A stretch of 64,000 bases of DNA from Marinomonas primoryensis (lineage in GTDB: Bacteria > Pseudomonadota > Gammaproteobacteria > Pseudomonadales > Marinomonadaceae), in NCBI RefSeq assembly GCF_013372285.1, contig NZ_CP054301.1, positions 2,094,001 through 2,158,000 of the forward strand, written 5' to 3'. The translations under genes and the position numbers were made by a program. This document shows positions 27,197-37,069 of the stretch, piece after piece; position 1 is the first letter of the stretch, and each line of letters opens with the position of its first letter. The notes below the pieces were generated by a model. That model had not been told where the DNA came from, did no database searches, and saw only the letters and a program-made list of their open reading frames with translations.

Positions 27197-30100
27197 ATGA
27201 AAAAGCTAAATCGAATCGTATTAGTGAATTGGTACCTACTTGGTGCAGAAGAAATTAATATTCGTGGAAATACCGCCATTGTTGGACCAACGGGTTCAGG
27301 CAAATCGTCGTTACTTGATGCCATACAAACAGTATTAACAGGTGCCAGTAAGCGTCACCTTAATTACAACGCTAGCGCAAATGATGGCAAAGCCAGTGGC
27401 CGTAGCATTCGTTCTTATATTTTGGGCATGATAGATTCTGGCCAAGCAAACGTAAAAGCATTGGGGACTCAGCCAAGACAAGACGCCACCAGCTATCTGG
27501 CATTGGTTTTTGAAGACAGCGTCACCGGCAATGAATCAACTCTTGGTTTAGCATTAAGCGCTTCATTGGCGTCGCCAGAAGAAGACGTACTGGGTCGTTT
27601 TGTATTGCCTAATTTTGGCGCAAAAAAGTCTGACTTTATCGATGCAATGGAAGGCAAAAGCTACAAAGCTAAGCCTTGGATCGAAGTTCGTGAGTCGATG
27701 AAAAAGGTGTGTTTAGATCCCTACATTAAATCGGGTAGCGCGTCGGCTACCCAATACATAAATCGCTACCTTGAAGAGTTAAGCCCAAGCCCAGATCAAC
27801 TTATCACTCTGGATAGTTTCCTTAAAAACTTCAAGAATGCGTTGAAATTTGTCCCTATTGCCTCGCCTACACGTTTTGTACAAGATTTTGTATTGGCCGA
27901 AGCGCCGCTTCAGGTTGGTGCTTACCAGAAGTCTTTGAATGAGTATCGTCACTTAGAAGCCAAAACGTTAGAAGTTTCCAAGCGCATTGATGATCTAAAA
28001 CTGATTCAGCAAGACTGCGAGAAAAAGCATCAGCAAGAGCAAAGTGCAATCAACTATCAATGGATCGCAACTGAAGCTCGTTTTGATGAGTTGGGCAGTA
28101 AACAAGACGACATTCAAGATCAATACGAACTTCAAAAAGAACGCGAAGAAGAGATTGAAGAAGAACTAGCGACGCAAGGAAGTTTGTTAAAACAGCTACA
28201 AGGCCAATTGCTTCGTTTTGAACAGCAATACGAACATTCTGACGTTGGTTTGAAGCTGCAACAATTAGAGCAAAGTAAAAAGCTTTTAGTATTGCAAGGT
28301 CAGCAAGATCAAAAAGCGATTTTACAAGTACGCCAGCTCACTTTGCTTTTAGGGGCTCTTAATTCTTTTGAAGATTTACTGTCGAAAGAAACAAGAAGCC
28401 TAGTGAAGGAGTTTTCTGCATTTAATGGACTGATCACCGAAGATGGCCGTATTGAAGGCAATCTAAAGCCGTTAACCCAGAAATTAATAGCACTAAATGA
28501 CATTTTAGATAAAGAAAAGTCTCAAGTGTTTGCGCAACGTTCAGAACTGAATCGTAATATCCTGAACTTGAAAGATGAATGTAAACAACTGGAATCCGAT
28601 GTTTCTTCGCTAAAAGGTGGCGTTAGTCCACTTTCACAGAATACAAAACGTCTTATTGCATTACTTAACGACGCCAATATTAAGGCGACACCATTAAGTC
28701 ATTTAGCAGAAGTGACCGATAGAAAATGGCAGGATGCGATTGAAGGCTACCTTGGCGCTCAACGTGAAGCGCTGATCGTAGAACCGGATGACGCAGAAGA
28801 AGCCATCCGTATATTTCGAGCTCACCGACGTCAGTTAATGGGCTGTCGAGTTATTGATACAACCCAAACACGACTCTGGTTAAATCGTGGAGACAATAAT
28901 TCGGCATTGCGCTTTATTCGTTGTAATAATGATCACGCTCAAGCTTATATTAATCGACGTTTAGGTGGTATTAAGCCCGTCGAAACTGAACGTGAATTAC
29001 TCCGTGAAGACAGTGCAATGACAGCCGACGGCATGTTGAAACTGGCTGGGACGATTTCTACTATTCGGTTTGTACCTCACATGATGGTCGGCATCAATAC
29101 CGAAGGTATGCGTGAGTCACGCGAAAAGCAGCTTACAAGCCTTAGTAGTGAGTTGATGAACTTCTTAAAAGCAGACCAGCGTCTTGAGCAGGCTGATTCA
29201 TTACTCGGTCGAGTGATAGCCAATAATCAATTTGATGCAGACAGTATTGGCAATGCAAGTCATACCGTTACTCGATTAACCCAGGAATTAGAATCGGTTG
29301 AAGCCGAAATGTCACAGCTTCAAAAGCATGATGACACGGAACTTCAAGATCGTATCGAAGAACTGAAAATACGCATTGCTAATGTTGAATTAGAGCAGAA
29401 GAAGCTGGACCGTGAACGCCAACAAATTGCAGAGCAGTTTGGAGCGCTAAACACACAAAAAAGCCAATTGAGTTCTGCACTCGCAGCATTAGATGAAGAG
29501 CGCAATCGACTAACTTCTAACCCGAGATACGATGCAGAATTTGCAAGTGAGCGCTATTCATTATTAGAAAGCAGCATGGTAAATGGGGCGGCTATCTATA
29601 AAGAAGCCATCAGTCGAGCTGAAAAAGCCAACGAGAAAGCACGCAGCTTTGACCAGAAGGTACGCAAAGATGTCGCAGATCATTACGGAAAATACCATCA
29701 AGCGAATTTAGACAACGATGTTCAACTAGATTACTTAGAGTCTAAATTTGAAGAGTTTGAACATTATGTCTCTTATCAAATCGACATTCTGAGCGAAACT
29801 GAATTGGCCAAATACGCGAAACGCGCGGAGCTGGCTCGTAAAGAAGCAGAGGAAACCTTCCGCTCGGATTATGTGTCTAAGTTGAAAGACTCTTTAGACC
29901 AAGTTGCTCATATTATTCGAGAGCTCAACCACAGTTTAAAGCGTAGACCCTTTAACTTGGAAATCTATCAATTCCGTTATTACCCTAACGGGGATATGAA
30001 AGACATTCTCGACCTTGTTGAACGCTTTAGCGCGCAAGATCAGGCAAATGTAGGTGGATTGTTTGACCCGCACCTAAGTGATGATCCTGAGCATGCACGC

Positions 30101-30613
30101 GCTATCGCATCCATTCAGGAACTTATATCGGATGAAGACAAGCAACAAGACCTTGCTGACTATCGTAAATTTTATAACTTCGAAGTCGATATTTTGGACG
30201 CCGAAGGCAATAAAAAAACCACTCTGAGCCAGCGTATTCAAACAGGGTCTGGTGGTGAGCACCAAATACCATTTTACCTAGCCATTGCGGCTGCCCTCTC
30301 TACTACGTATCGATTACATGAAACCATGGAAGGGGATATCGTTGGTGGATTCTCTTTGGCCATGTTTGACGAGGCGTTTAACAAAATAGACATGGTAAAA
30401 ACCTCAACGTGTATGGGCTTTATGAAAGACATCGGTCTGCAAGTAATCGCCGCAGCACCAGATGATAAACGTGCCGTAATGGCCGCTAACATGGACACCA
30501 TTATCAGCGTGTGGCGTGAAGGTGGTGCGGTTTCCATTGACGTAGCTTACCCAAAAGAAAAGGGCCAAGTACTATTGAATGGAGAGTCCAACAGCTTGTT
30601 AACGTCGGCATAA
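27197..30613 (+). CDS. mksB: MksB/JetC-family SMC-like ATPase
   Basis: 1138-aa ABC-type ATPase with SMC architecture. Walker A (GPTGSGKS) is at residues 30-37. A long coiled coil with a globular hinge-like insert around residues 505-580 (EVTDRKWQDAIEGYLGA) is followed by a return coil. The signature-like TGSGGEHQIP is near residue 1017 and Walker B LAMFDEAF has Asp1058/Glu1059, followed by the D-loop NKID. It is the DNA-loop-extruding motor of MksBEF/Wadjet complexes. The JetD/MksG topoisomerase-like nuclease is absent: bolA follows within 11 bp. Confidence 0.92.
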   Translation: MKKLNRIVLVNWYLLGAEEINIRGNTAIVGPTGSGKSSLLDAIQTVLTGASKRHLNYNASANDGKASGRSIRSYILGMIDSGQANVKALGTQPRQDATSYLALVFEDSVTGNESTLGLALSASLASPEEDVLGRFVLPNFGAKKSDFIDAMEGKSYKAKPWIEVRESMKKVCLDPYIKSGSASATQYINRYLEELSPSPDQLITLDSFLKNFKNALKFVPIASPTRFVQDFVLAEAPLQVGAYQKSLNEYRHLEAKTLEVSKRIDDLKLIQQDCEKKHQQEQSAINYQWIATEARFDELGSKQDDIQDQYELQKEREEEIEEELATQGSLLKQLQGQLLRFEQQYEHSDVGLKLQQLEQSKKLLVLQGQQDQKAILQVRQLTLLLGALNSFEDLLSKETRSLVKEFSAFNGLITEDGRIEGNLKPLTQKLIALNDILDKEKSQVFAQRSELNRNILNLKDECKQLESDVSSLKGGVSPLSQNTKRLIALLNDANIKATPLSHLAEVTDRKWQDAIEGYLGAQREALIVEPDDAEEAIRIFRAHRRQLMGCRVIDTTQTRLWLNRGDNNSALRFIRCNNDHAQAYINRRLGGIKPVETERELLREDSAMTADGMLKLAGTISTIRFVPHMMVGINTEGMRESREKQLTSLSSELMNFLKADQRLEQADSLLGRVIANNQFDADSIGNASHTVTRLTQELESVEAEMSQLQKHDDTELQDRIEELKIRIANVELEQKKLDRERQQIAEQFGALNTQKSQLSSALAALDEERNRLTSNPRYDAEFASERYSLLESSMVNGAAIYKEAISRAEKANEKARSFDQKVRKDVADHYGKYHQANLDNDVQLDYLESKFEEFEHYVSYQIDILSETELAKYAKRAELARKEAEETFRSDYVSKLKDSLDQVAHIIRELNHSLKRRPFNLEIYQFRYYPNGDMKDILDLVERFSAQDQANVGGLFDPHLSDDPEHARAIASIQELISDEDKQQDLADYRKFYNFEVDILDAEGNKKTTLSQRIQTGSGGEHQIPFYLAIAAALSTTYRLHETMEGDIVGGFSLAMFDEAFNKIDMVKTSTCMGFMKDIGLQVIAAAPDDKRAVMAANMDTIISVWREGGAVSIDVAYPKEKGQVLLNGESNSLLTSA

Positions 30614-30623
30614 TAGGAAAACT

Positions 30624-30929
30624 ATGAACGTACAAACGCAAATTGACCAACGCATTAATGAAAAAATCGATATACATCATATGACGCTTGAAAACGAGAG
30701 TTATATGCACAATGTCCCTGAGGGAAGTGAGTCTCATTTTAAACTTGTTTTGGTCAGCGATGTATTCCAAGGAAAGAGATTGGTTCAGCGACATCAACTT
30801 GTGTACGCAACACTGCAAGAAGAAATGACAAAAATCCATGCACTTGCAATGCACTTGTATTCGATTCAAGAATGGAGTAGGCGTAATGCGCTTGCTCCTT
30901 CATCGCCAAAATGCCACGGAGGCGAGTAG
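30624..30929 (+). CDS. bolA: BolA-family protein
   Basis: 101-aa BolA. The core matches the family closely: ESYMHNVPEGSESHFKLVLV, the basic RLVQRHQLVYATL, and ALAMHLYSIQEW. A C-terminal tail ending SSPKCHGGE is like that of E. coli BolA. BolA partners with monothiol glutaredoxins in Fe-S handling and affects morphology and biofilm genes. It is 11 bp after mksB and may share its transcript. Confidence 0.95.
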   Translation: MNVQTQIDQRINEKIDIHHMTLENESYMHNVPEGSESHFKLVLVSDVFQGKRLVQRHQLVYATLQEEMTKIHALAMHLYSIQEWSRRNALAPSSPKCHGGE

Positions 30930-30956
30930 GGCTAATGCCCAAAACTCGACGCGCTA

Positions 30957-31259
30957 ATGAGTATTTCAGTCACAGCAAATGATTCTATAAACACGGTGAC
31001 AATCACGATTGTTGGCAGCTTCGACTTTTCCTTGTTTAATGATTTTCGTGAGGCTTATTCTGACCTCACGAATCATTATAAAGTCTATGTTGTTGATATG
31101 AGCATGGTTGAATATTTAGACAGCGCGGCACTGGGTATGCTGTTGAGTATGAGAAATACCATTGAATTAGGGAGTAATATTCAGCTAAAAGGAGCAAATG
31201 CCTTCATTAAAAATATTCTAATGATTTCTCGTTTCGACAAACGCTTCGATATTCAATAA
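30957..31259 (+). CDS. STAS-domain anti-sigma factor antagonist
   Basis: 100-aa single STAS domain of the SpoIIAA/RsbV type. The conserved phosphorylation site is Ser56 in VEYLDSAALGMLLSM. Such proteins bind a kinase/anti-sigma factor when dephosphorylated. It lies 10 bp before the response-regulator phosphatase gene, the likely activating phosphatase, a layout like the HsbA-HsbR pair of Pseudomonas. No RsbW-like kinase gene is nearby. Confidence 0.93.
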   Translation: MSISVTANDSINTVTITIVGSFDFSLFNDFREAYSDLTNHYKVYVVDMSMVEYLDSAALGMLLSMRNTIELGSNIQLKGANAFIKNILMISRFDKRFDIQ

Positions 31260-31269
31260 GGCAAGACAG

Positions 31270-32409
31270 ATGAAATTATTATGCGTAGACAGTGAACCCG
31301 TTTACCGCGAAATTATTTCTTTGTGCGCGGAAAAAGAAAATGTCACGGTCACGAGTGTCAGCAGTTACGAAGATGCTGTTCAGGCTTTTATTGACTATGC
31401 ACCAGACATGGTGACGTTGGATGTTGTTGTAAAAGGCGGTAGTGGCTTCGATCTCGTTAAAAAGCTCAAAGCATTATCTGGCAATCGTTTCATCCCTATG
31501 ATTTTTCTCTCTTCACAGACTTCAGATACTGTTATGGATAGGTGCTTTAAGTCTGGAGCGGATGATTTTATTCCAAAACCATTTAATGAAGTACTTTTCA
31601 ACATTAGACTAAAAACGCACATGCGTCATGTCGAGTTAATGAAAGAAATGTACCGTAAAAACAAAGCGCTCACTTATTTTCAAACGATGATAGAACGTGA
31701 GCATGAAATGGCTCACCACGTTCTTGATCACATTCAAACGCGCAGCGAAAACAACTCTGAGCATGTTGTTATTACTCGACTATCAGCTGCTAGCTTTAAT
31801 GGCGATCTCGCCTTAGTAAAGACTCGATCAGACGGCGCTCGCCTAATTTTTGTAGGCGATTTTACGGGGCATGGCCTACCCGCTTCTATCGGTGCATTAC
31901 CCGTCATGCATGCTTTTTTTGACGCCGTTGATGATTTACTCGATGTGAATGAACTCGCAGGGCAGATGAACAGAATACTATTCAGTATTTTGCCCGATTA
32001 TATGTTTTGTGCAGGCTACTTAATATTAATGACTCCAAACGGTGAAATTCTGTATTGGGGAGGGGGAATGCCAAACGCATTGATTCGAAGAGCTTGTGGC
32101 GCTATAGACTATTTACGATCGAATCATATGCCATTAGGTATTCTTCCTGCATACGAATTTGAAGCCGATGTGCAAAGCAACAAATTGAATGTGGATGATA
32201 CACTGGTGATTGTTTCAGACGGCGTCTTAGAGCTTAAAAACTGTCGTGATGAGATGCTTGGAGACGATCAGGTGGAAAAACTAATTTCAAGTTCTTACGC
32301 AGAAAAAAGTCTCATTTTGGCGCAAAAAATGACAGAAAAAAAGCTCACCGAGTACCGAGGTGAATCGGTGCAGCTTGACGACATCACTCTTGTCGCACTG
32401 AGGAATTAA
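31270..32409 (+). CDS. Response regulator with PP2C (SpoIIE/RsbU-type) phosphatase output
   Basis: 379 aa. The N-terminal receiver (about 1-120) has acid residues near CVDSEP, phospho-Asp51 in VTLDVVV, and Lys103 in FIPKPF. A short coiled linker follows. The C-terminal PP2C domain (about 165-379) includes RLIFVGDFTGHGLPASIGALP with metal-binding Asp, GGGMPNALI, LGILPAYEF and TLVIVSDGVLELKN, then QLDDITLVAL. It probably dephosphorylates the adjacent STAS protein. It lacks the C-terminal HATPase kinase domain seen in HsbR. Confidence 0.93.
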   Translation: MKLLCVDSEPVYREIISLCAEKENVTVTSVSSYEDAVQAFIDYAPDMVTLDVVVKGGSGFDLVKKLKALSGNRFIPMIFLSSQTSDTVMDRCFKSGADDFIPKPFNEVLFNIRLKTHMRHVELMKEMYRKNKALTYFQTMIEREHEMAHHVLDHIQTRSENNSEHVVITRLSAASFNGDLALVKTRSDGARLIFVGDFTGHGLPASIGALPVMHAFFDAVDDLLDVNELAGQMNRILFSILPDYMFCAGYLILMTPNGEILYWGGGMPNALIRRACGAIDYLRSNHMPLGILPAYEFEADVQSNKLNVDDTLVIVSDGVLELKNCRDEMLGDDQVEKLISSSYAEKSLILAQKMTEKKLTEYRGESVQLDDITLVALRN

Positions 32410-32446
32410 CGCCTGCAGCAATAAGAGCCGCAGGCTGTCTATAATA

Positions 32447-33091
32447 TTAAGACTTTTTAGCGCCTTTTTTCTTATTCTTATTGCCTTGTGCTTTATGCTG
32501 AGGTTTTGGAAAAGGTCTTTTTTCAGGCTCAGTACGCAATACTAAAAATAGGTCCGTTAAGACGTCAGGTATCTGAGCAATACAAGAATTAGTCAATTTT
32601 TCACTGGCTCTAATCTCAATCACTTCTTCGTCATCAAATAAATCAGAAGCAACCATAATAGGTAGCAACAACTCGGCAACCACTTCTTCTTTTTCAGACT
32701 CAAACCAAGCGCTTTCAGTCATAAATACCCCCTCCATAAAACCGGAGGCCCATTCTTGTAATTCGCTCAACTCTTCTGGGGATTGCCCCATTTCTAGCTC
32801 ACAAGGGATCATAAAGCCATCTTCAGACTCCAGCTCTTTTTGAATATCAATAAAAAGACGTGATAAGTATTGAAGTATTTGCTTTTCTTGTTTTTCATTT
32901 TCGAATTTAGGTGTGTCTTCAAAGATAACGGGCAGCCACTTCTCCTCAGCTGTGCTAACAGGACAAATAGACAATGCCGTTAAGAAGCCATGTGTCATAA
33001 CAAAGTTTTGACATTCCTCATGAACTTGATCCGACTCCAAAAAACTTTCTAACGTTTCTAATTCAAGATCATCAAGAGGTTGGTGTGCCAT
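32447..33091 (-). CDS. UPF0149 (YecA/YgfB) family protein
   Basis: 214-aa helical protein. Family signs are the N-terminal LDDLELETLESFLES, FVMTHGFLTALSICP, and FEDTPKF, then LQEWASGFMEGVFM (the EWxxGFxxG segment), and the lysine-rich tail (NKNKKKGAKK). No SEC-C zinc motif is present at the C-terminus. Function is not established. It converges with the PP2C gene and is divergent from the recQ-like gene. Confidence 0.88.
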   Translation of the reverse strand: MAHQPLDDLELETLESFLESDQVHEECQNFVMTHGFLTALSICPVSTAEEKWLPVIFEDTPKFENEKQEKQILQYLSRLFIDIQKELESEDGFMIPCELEMGQSPEELSELQEWASGFMEGVFMTESAWFESEKEEVVAELLLPIMVASDLFDDEEVIEIRASEKLTNSCIAQIPDVLTDLFLVLRTEPEKRPFPKPQHKAQGNKNKKKGAKKS

Positions 33092-33187
33092 GTAAATAAT
33101 TCCCTAATACAGATTAAGTATCCGATTCTAGCGAAAAGAAGGTGAAAAATCGATGCAGAAAGTGCGTGGTTAAGGGATAATTCCCAA

Positions 33188-34954
33188 ATGAACTTAAAGA
33201 AACGTACACTTTCCCGTTTAGGCCACACCGAATATCGTCCACTGCAAGAAGAAGCAATAGACGCATTATGCTCTGGTCGAGACGTTTTACTCGCGGCGCC
33301 AACAGGCGGCGGAAAATCTTTGGTTTACCAAGCGGCTGGACTCATTAGAAATGGCGTCGCGGTCATTGTCAGCCCTTTGTTATCCCTTATGTCTCAGCAA
33401 GTGGATGAATTGAATAAGAAGGGCATTAGGGCACAGTTTCTTAATTCCACATTAAACCCTGGCGAACAAGATGATCTTGTTTGGGCGTTACGACATAAAC
33501 ACATTGATTTGCTGTATCTATCTCCAGAAAAACTGGTTCAACCTTCCGTGATCGGATTTCTTCATAGTTTTGACATTGCTCTGTTTGCCATTGATGAAGC
33601 TCACTGTATTTCTCAATGGGGTAATTTTTTCAGGCCTGAGTACAGTCAATTAGGTCAGCTTAAAGCTTTTTTCCCTGATGTCCCTATCATCGCGCTTACC
33701 GGAACAGTCGATAAAGAGACCATGACTACGATTCAAGAGTCGTTGCAACTTCATGACTGCCTTGTTATGAAAAACAGCTTCGACCGTGCCAACATTAATA
33801 TTCAAATTGCACAAAAAAGAAAAGCCAAGCAACAAATATTGTATTTTCTGCACCATGAAGTACCGGGCGAAACAGGAATTATTTATTGCCGCTCTAGAAA
33901 GAAAACAGAAGACATTGCTAGTTGGCTGAGCCATTTAGGACTGCCCAGTTTGAGCTACCACGCAGCAATGACAGAGGAAGATAAACAAAGAAACCATAAA
34001 ACCTTTGCTGAGCAATATGGCACCATCATGGTCGCAACCACGGCGTATGGAATGGGTATTGATATCGCCCATGTGCGGTTTGTAGTGCATTTGGACTTGC
34101 CTAATAGCCCAGAATCGTATTTTCAGGAAGTAGGTCGGGCTGGTCGCGATGGAAAACCAGCGAAATCACTTTTGCTGTATGGCCTTCAAGATATGTTACA
34201 AGCTCAGCAGCTTGCCGCTTCACAGCCTTTGGCAGCAGAGAAAGAAATTCAACACTTAGGCAACTTATTTCAAATCTTAGAAGGGCGCGGTTGTAGGCGA
34301 CAAAATTTACTGTCTCACTTTGATGAAAACATTCCCGCTTGCCTTCACTGCGATCGCTGCCTTTCTACAAAATCAGAGCAAAATATGACAACAACCAGCC
34401 AAAAGTTTTTGTCACTAATTTATCACACAAAAGGCTTACAGCCATTTGCATTACTCATCCAAATTTTACTGGGAAAGAGAACCAAAGCCGTAAGTGCCAT
34501 CAGAGCGGAGTTACTCCCATTATTTGGCAAGGGGAAAGAGCTAAACGAAGTGCAATGGAAGTCTGTTGTGCGTCATTTAATCGCCTATGAATACATCAAA
34601 ATTGGCATATCTAGTATTTTCACAGTGCAAATTACTGAAAAATCACGAAGTGTACTGCAAGGTAAAACGCAAATTATTATTCCAAGCGAACACTATTACC
34701 CAGCACTTCAGGAAGACCAACTGGCGTTAGACAAGGTTAAGTGGCATAAGATTTTGGCATGGAAATACGAATACGGAAAAATAAACTTGAGCGACACTCA
34801 ACTTAGGTTAATTTGTTTACATAAACCCAACTCTATTGCTTCATTAAGTCGCTTAACTGGGCTGTCAAAAGAAAATGTGGCTGATTTTTCCGAAAGCTTG
34901 ATGAAAATCATTCACGAATCGAATCCAAAAGAGGTCAGTACATCATGCCTATGA
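33188..34954 (+). CDS. recQ: RecQ-family ATP-dependent DNA helicase
   Basis: Superfamily 2 helicase, 588 aa. Walker A is APTGGGKS (about residues 36-43), motif II is DEAHCISQWG (about 136), motif III ALTGTVDKET, and motif VI VGRAGRDGKPA. The zinc-binding region has CRRQNLLSHF and CLHCDRC. An RQC-like winged helix follows. The C-terminus, ENVADFSESLMKIIHE, looks like a compact HRDC-like end. This may be a second, RecQ-like paralogue rather than the main RecQ. The sprT-like gene overlaps its end by 10 bp. Confidence 0.92.
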   Translation: MNLKKRTLSRLGHTEYRPLQEEAIDALCSGRDVLLAAPTGGGKSLVYQAAGLIRNGVAVIVSPLLSLMSQQVDELNKKGIRAQFLNSTLNPGEQDDLVWALRHKHIDLLYLSPEKLVQPSVIGFLHSFDIALFAIDEAHCISQWGNFFRPEYSQLGQLKAFFPDVPIIALTGTVDKETMTTIQESLQLHDCLVMKNSFDRANINIQIAQKRKAKQQILYFLHHEVPGETGIIYCRSRKKTEDIASWLSHLGLPSLSYHAAMTEEDKQRNHKTFAEQYGTIMVATTAYGMGIDIAHVRFVVHLDLPNSPESYFQEVGRAGRDGKPAKSLLLYGLQDMLQAQQLAASQPLAAEKEIQHLGNLFQILEGRGCRRQNLLSHFDENIPACLHCDRCLSTKSEQNMTTTSQKFLSLIYHTKGLQPFALLIQILLGKRTKAVSAIRAELLPLFGKGKELNEVQWKSVVRHLIAYEYIKIGISSIFTVQITEKSRSVLQGKTQIIIPSEHYYPALQEDQLALDKVKWHKILAWKYEYGKINLSDTQLRLICLHKPNSIASLSRLTGLSKENVADFSESLMKIIHESNPKEVSTSCL

Positions 34955-35463
34955 CGTCTAAAAATATGACGGCAGATTATGATGCATTAAACATCATTAT
35001 TGATAAGGCAAATGTATGTTTCAATCAGGCAAACACGTTTTTTGGTCATGAATTTATCCCCGCAACGTGCAACCTAAAACAAAGAGGGAAGGCAGCAGGT
35101 ACAGCGCACTTACAAAAGAATGAACTGCGCTTTAATCATTTTATGTATCAACAAAATCCAGACGAGTTTGTCAGCACGGTAGTTCCCCATGAGGTGGCCC
35201 ATATCATTGTTTATCAAATTTATGGTGATACAGTGAGACCTCACGGTAAAGAGTGGCAAGCGGTTATGCAGAAAGTCTATGGTATTAGGCCAAGTAGGAC
35301 TCATTCCTTTGATGTGCCTCCTCAAAAGCAATCCTATGAATATCATTGCTCCTGTCAAAAGCACCACTTTAGCAAGCGTCGCCATACTAGAGCTCAACAG
35401 GGCGTTGAATACGTTTGCAGAGGATGCCGATCAACATTACAATTTGTAGATCTAAATAAGTAA
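34945..35463 (+). CDS. sprT: SprT-family zinc metalloprotease-like protein
   Basis: 172 aa. The active site is VPHEVAHIIVYQ (HExxH), with the third ligand in RPHGKEWQ. A C-terminal zinc ribbon has CSCQKHHFSKRRH and CRGCRS. This fits bacterial SprT, related to the SPRTN DNA-protein crosslink proteases. It overlaps the recQ-like gene, suggesting joint expression and a DNA-repair role. A second ATG 6 bp downstream, overlapping the helicase stop as ATGA, is an alternative start. Confidence 0.9.
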   Translation: MPMTSKNMTADYDALNIIIDKANVCFNQANTFFGHEFIPATCNLKQRGKAAGTAHLQKNELRFNHFMYQQNPDEFVSTVVPHEVAHIIVYQIYGDTVRPHGKEWQAVMQKVYGIRPSRTHSFDVPPQKQSYEYHCSCQKHHFSKRRHTRAQQGVEYVCRGCRSTLQFVDLNK

Positions 35464-35584
35464 CTGCGTACATAAAGCAGAAGGAAATTGATTTTTTATA
35501 CACTTTTGTCGTATATCCTCCATTTTATATGCGATTCCACCTTCATTTATAGTAATATAGGCACGTTTTGTTTAAAGCGTATAT

Positions 35585-36424
35585 ATGATGGACTTATCTA
35601 ATAAACCCAAAGAAAAACTTGAGCTGAATAAGCTCCAAAAACGCCTTCGTAGATTAACAGGCCAAGCGATTGCTGACTTCAACATGATTGAAGAAGGTGA
35701 CAAAGTGATGGTGTGTCTATCCGGTGGCAAAGACTCTTACACTATGCTTGAGATTTTACGAAATCTACAAGCTAGCGCACCGATTAATTTCAGTATCGTT
35801 GCGGTCAATCTAGATCAAAAGCAACCCGGTTTTCCTGAGCATATTTTACCAGCTTACTTGGAAGAGGTAGGAGTAGACTTTCATATTCTAGAACGTGACA
35901 CATACAGCATTGTGAAAGAAATTATACCTGAAGGTAAAACCACTTGCGGTTTATGTTCTCGTTTGCGTCGTGGATCCTTGTATGGTTTCGCGGAAGAAAT
36001 TGGAGCGACAAAAATAGCACTTGGTCATCATAGAGATGACATTCTTGAAACGTTATTCTTAAATATGTTTTTTGGTGGAAAAATGAAATCTATGCCGCCA
36101 AAGCTTTTAAGCGATGATGGCAAACATATCGTTATTCGTCCATTGGCGTACTGCAAAGAAAAAGACATTGAGACATTTTCCGTTATGAAGGAGTATCCCA
36201 TTATTCCTTGTAATCTTTGCGGTTCCCAAGAAAACCTACAGCGACAAGTTGTTAAAGACATGCTGCAAAAATGGGAACAAGAGTTTCCGGGACGAACAGA
36301 AACCATGTTTACCGCTATGCAAAATGTCGTTCCGTCACACTTAGCGGACAAAGAATTATTTGATTTTAAAGGGTTAAAGCAGTCGCCAGCGGCCTTTGAC
36401 CGATTAAATATTATTTCATTATAG
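35585..36424 (+). CDS. ttcA: tRNA 2-thiocytidine biosynthesis protein TtcA
   Basis: ATP-dependent thiolation of cytidine 32 in tRNA. The PP-loop SGGKDS is at residues 46-51. The Fe-S/sulfur cysteines are Cys121 and Cys124 (CGLC), with a second CNLCGS pair near residue 214. The segment [17 protein letters not shown] is typical. At 279 aa it is slightly shorter than E. coli TtcA. Two ATG codons stand in tandem at the start. Confidence 0.96.
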   Translation: MMDLSNKPKEKLELNKLQKRLRRLTGQAIADFNMIEEGDKVMVCLSGGKDSYTMLEILRNLQASAPINFSIVAVNLDQKQPGFPEHILPAYLEEVGVDFHILERDTYSIVKEIIPEGKTTCGLCSRLRRGSLYGFAEEIGATKIALGHHRDDILETLFLNMFFGGKMKSMPPKLLSDDGKHIVIRPLAYCKEKDIETFSVMKEYPIIPCNLCGSQENLQRQVVKDMLQKWEQEFPGRTETMFTAMQNVVPSHLADKELFDFKGLKQSPAAFDRLNIISL

Positions 36425-36434
36425 GATAAGAGAA

Positions 36435-37001
36435 ATGAACCTCACACATAAAACACTATTGTTAACCGCCGGTATTCTAGGGTCATCTCTCGTAAATGCT
36501 TCAACTGCTTCTGTAGGTTTAACGAATGACACTGTTAAAGGTGACGTTAATCTAAACATGGGAACTTTTGGTATCGATGTAGGAATGAGCTACGATAAAG
36601 ACGAAAGCCTTTCTACAGGACATATCGGCTTGAATGTAGAAGATTCCGAAGGGGCAGGTGGGCCTTTACAAGTAGGTATTGGTGTTCGTTTATATGCGAT
36701 AGACGCTGATCGGAAGCAAGAAGAGGACTTATCTTTAGCGCTAGCGCTTGGTGGTTGGTACCGCTACACTCTTCCAGAAGCAAACCGAATAAGTATTTAT
36801 GGGTCTTTGTATTACGCACCTGAAGTACTTTCCTTTACCAACCTTGATCATATGTACACTTATGAGTTTCGCGCTGAATACATGACAATGCGTAATGCAC
36901 GCGTCTATCTTAGCTATGGTAAAACAACAGCTATATATGATGACAATAGTCGAATAGAAGCTAATAAAGGCTTATCTATTGGTGCATCAGTAGACTTTTA
37001 G
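36435..37001 (+). CDS. YfaZ-family outer-membrane protein
   Basis: 188 aa with a signal peptide of about 22 residues (LLLTAGILGSSLVNA). The remainder shows alternating beta-strand pattern, with FGIDVGMSYDKD, LALALGGWYRYTLPEA and a C-terminal SIGASVDF ending in Phe, as expected for a beta-barrel recognised by the BAM complex. It resembles YfaZ proteins, of unknown function. It is 10 bp after ttcA and may be co-transcribed. Confidence 0.86.
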   Translation: MNLTHKTLLLTAGILGSSLVNASTASVGLTNDTVKGDVNLNMGTFGIDVGMSYDKDESLSTGHIGLNVEDSEGAGGPLQVGIGVRLYAIDADRKQEEDLSLALALGGWYRYTLPEANRISIYGSLYYAPEVLSFTNLDHMYTYEFRAEYMTMRNARVYLSYGKTTAIYDDNSRIEANKGLSIGASVDF

Positions 37002-37021
37002 TCTTAAAAAATTTCGCATAT

Positions 37022-37048
37022 AAAAAAGGTGGCTCAGCCACCTTTTTT
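37022..37048. terminator. Bidirectional terminator between yfaZ-like gene and apt
   Basis: Stem AAAAAAGGTGGCT/AGCCACCTTTTTT with a minimal loop, flanked by A and T runs, between converging genes. Confidence 0.9.
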
Positions 37049-37069
37049 ATATTTTGATGTTAACTAAAA

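Noticed and set aside
25149..30613. Complete Wadjet anti-plasmid system
   Set aside because: The fourth component, JetD, is not in the window, so only the MksFEB-type core can be called.
32411..32435. Hairpin GCCTGC/GCAGGC after the PP2C gene
   Set aside because: Short stem with a large loop and no T run; could be chance.
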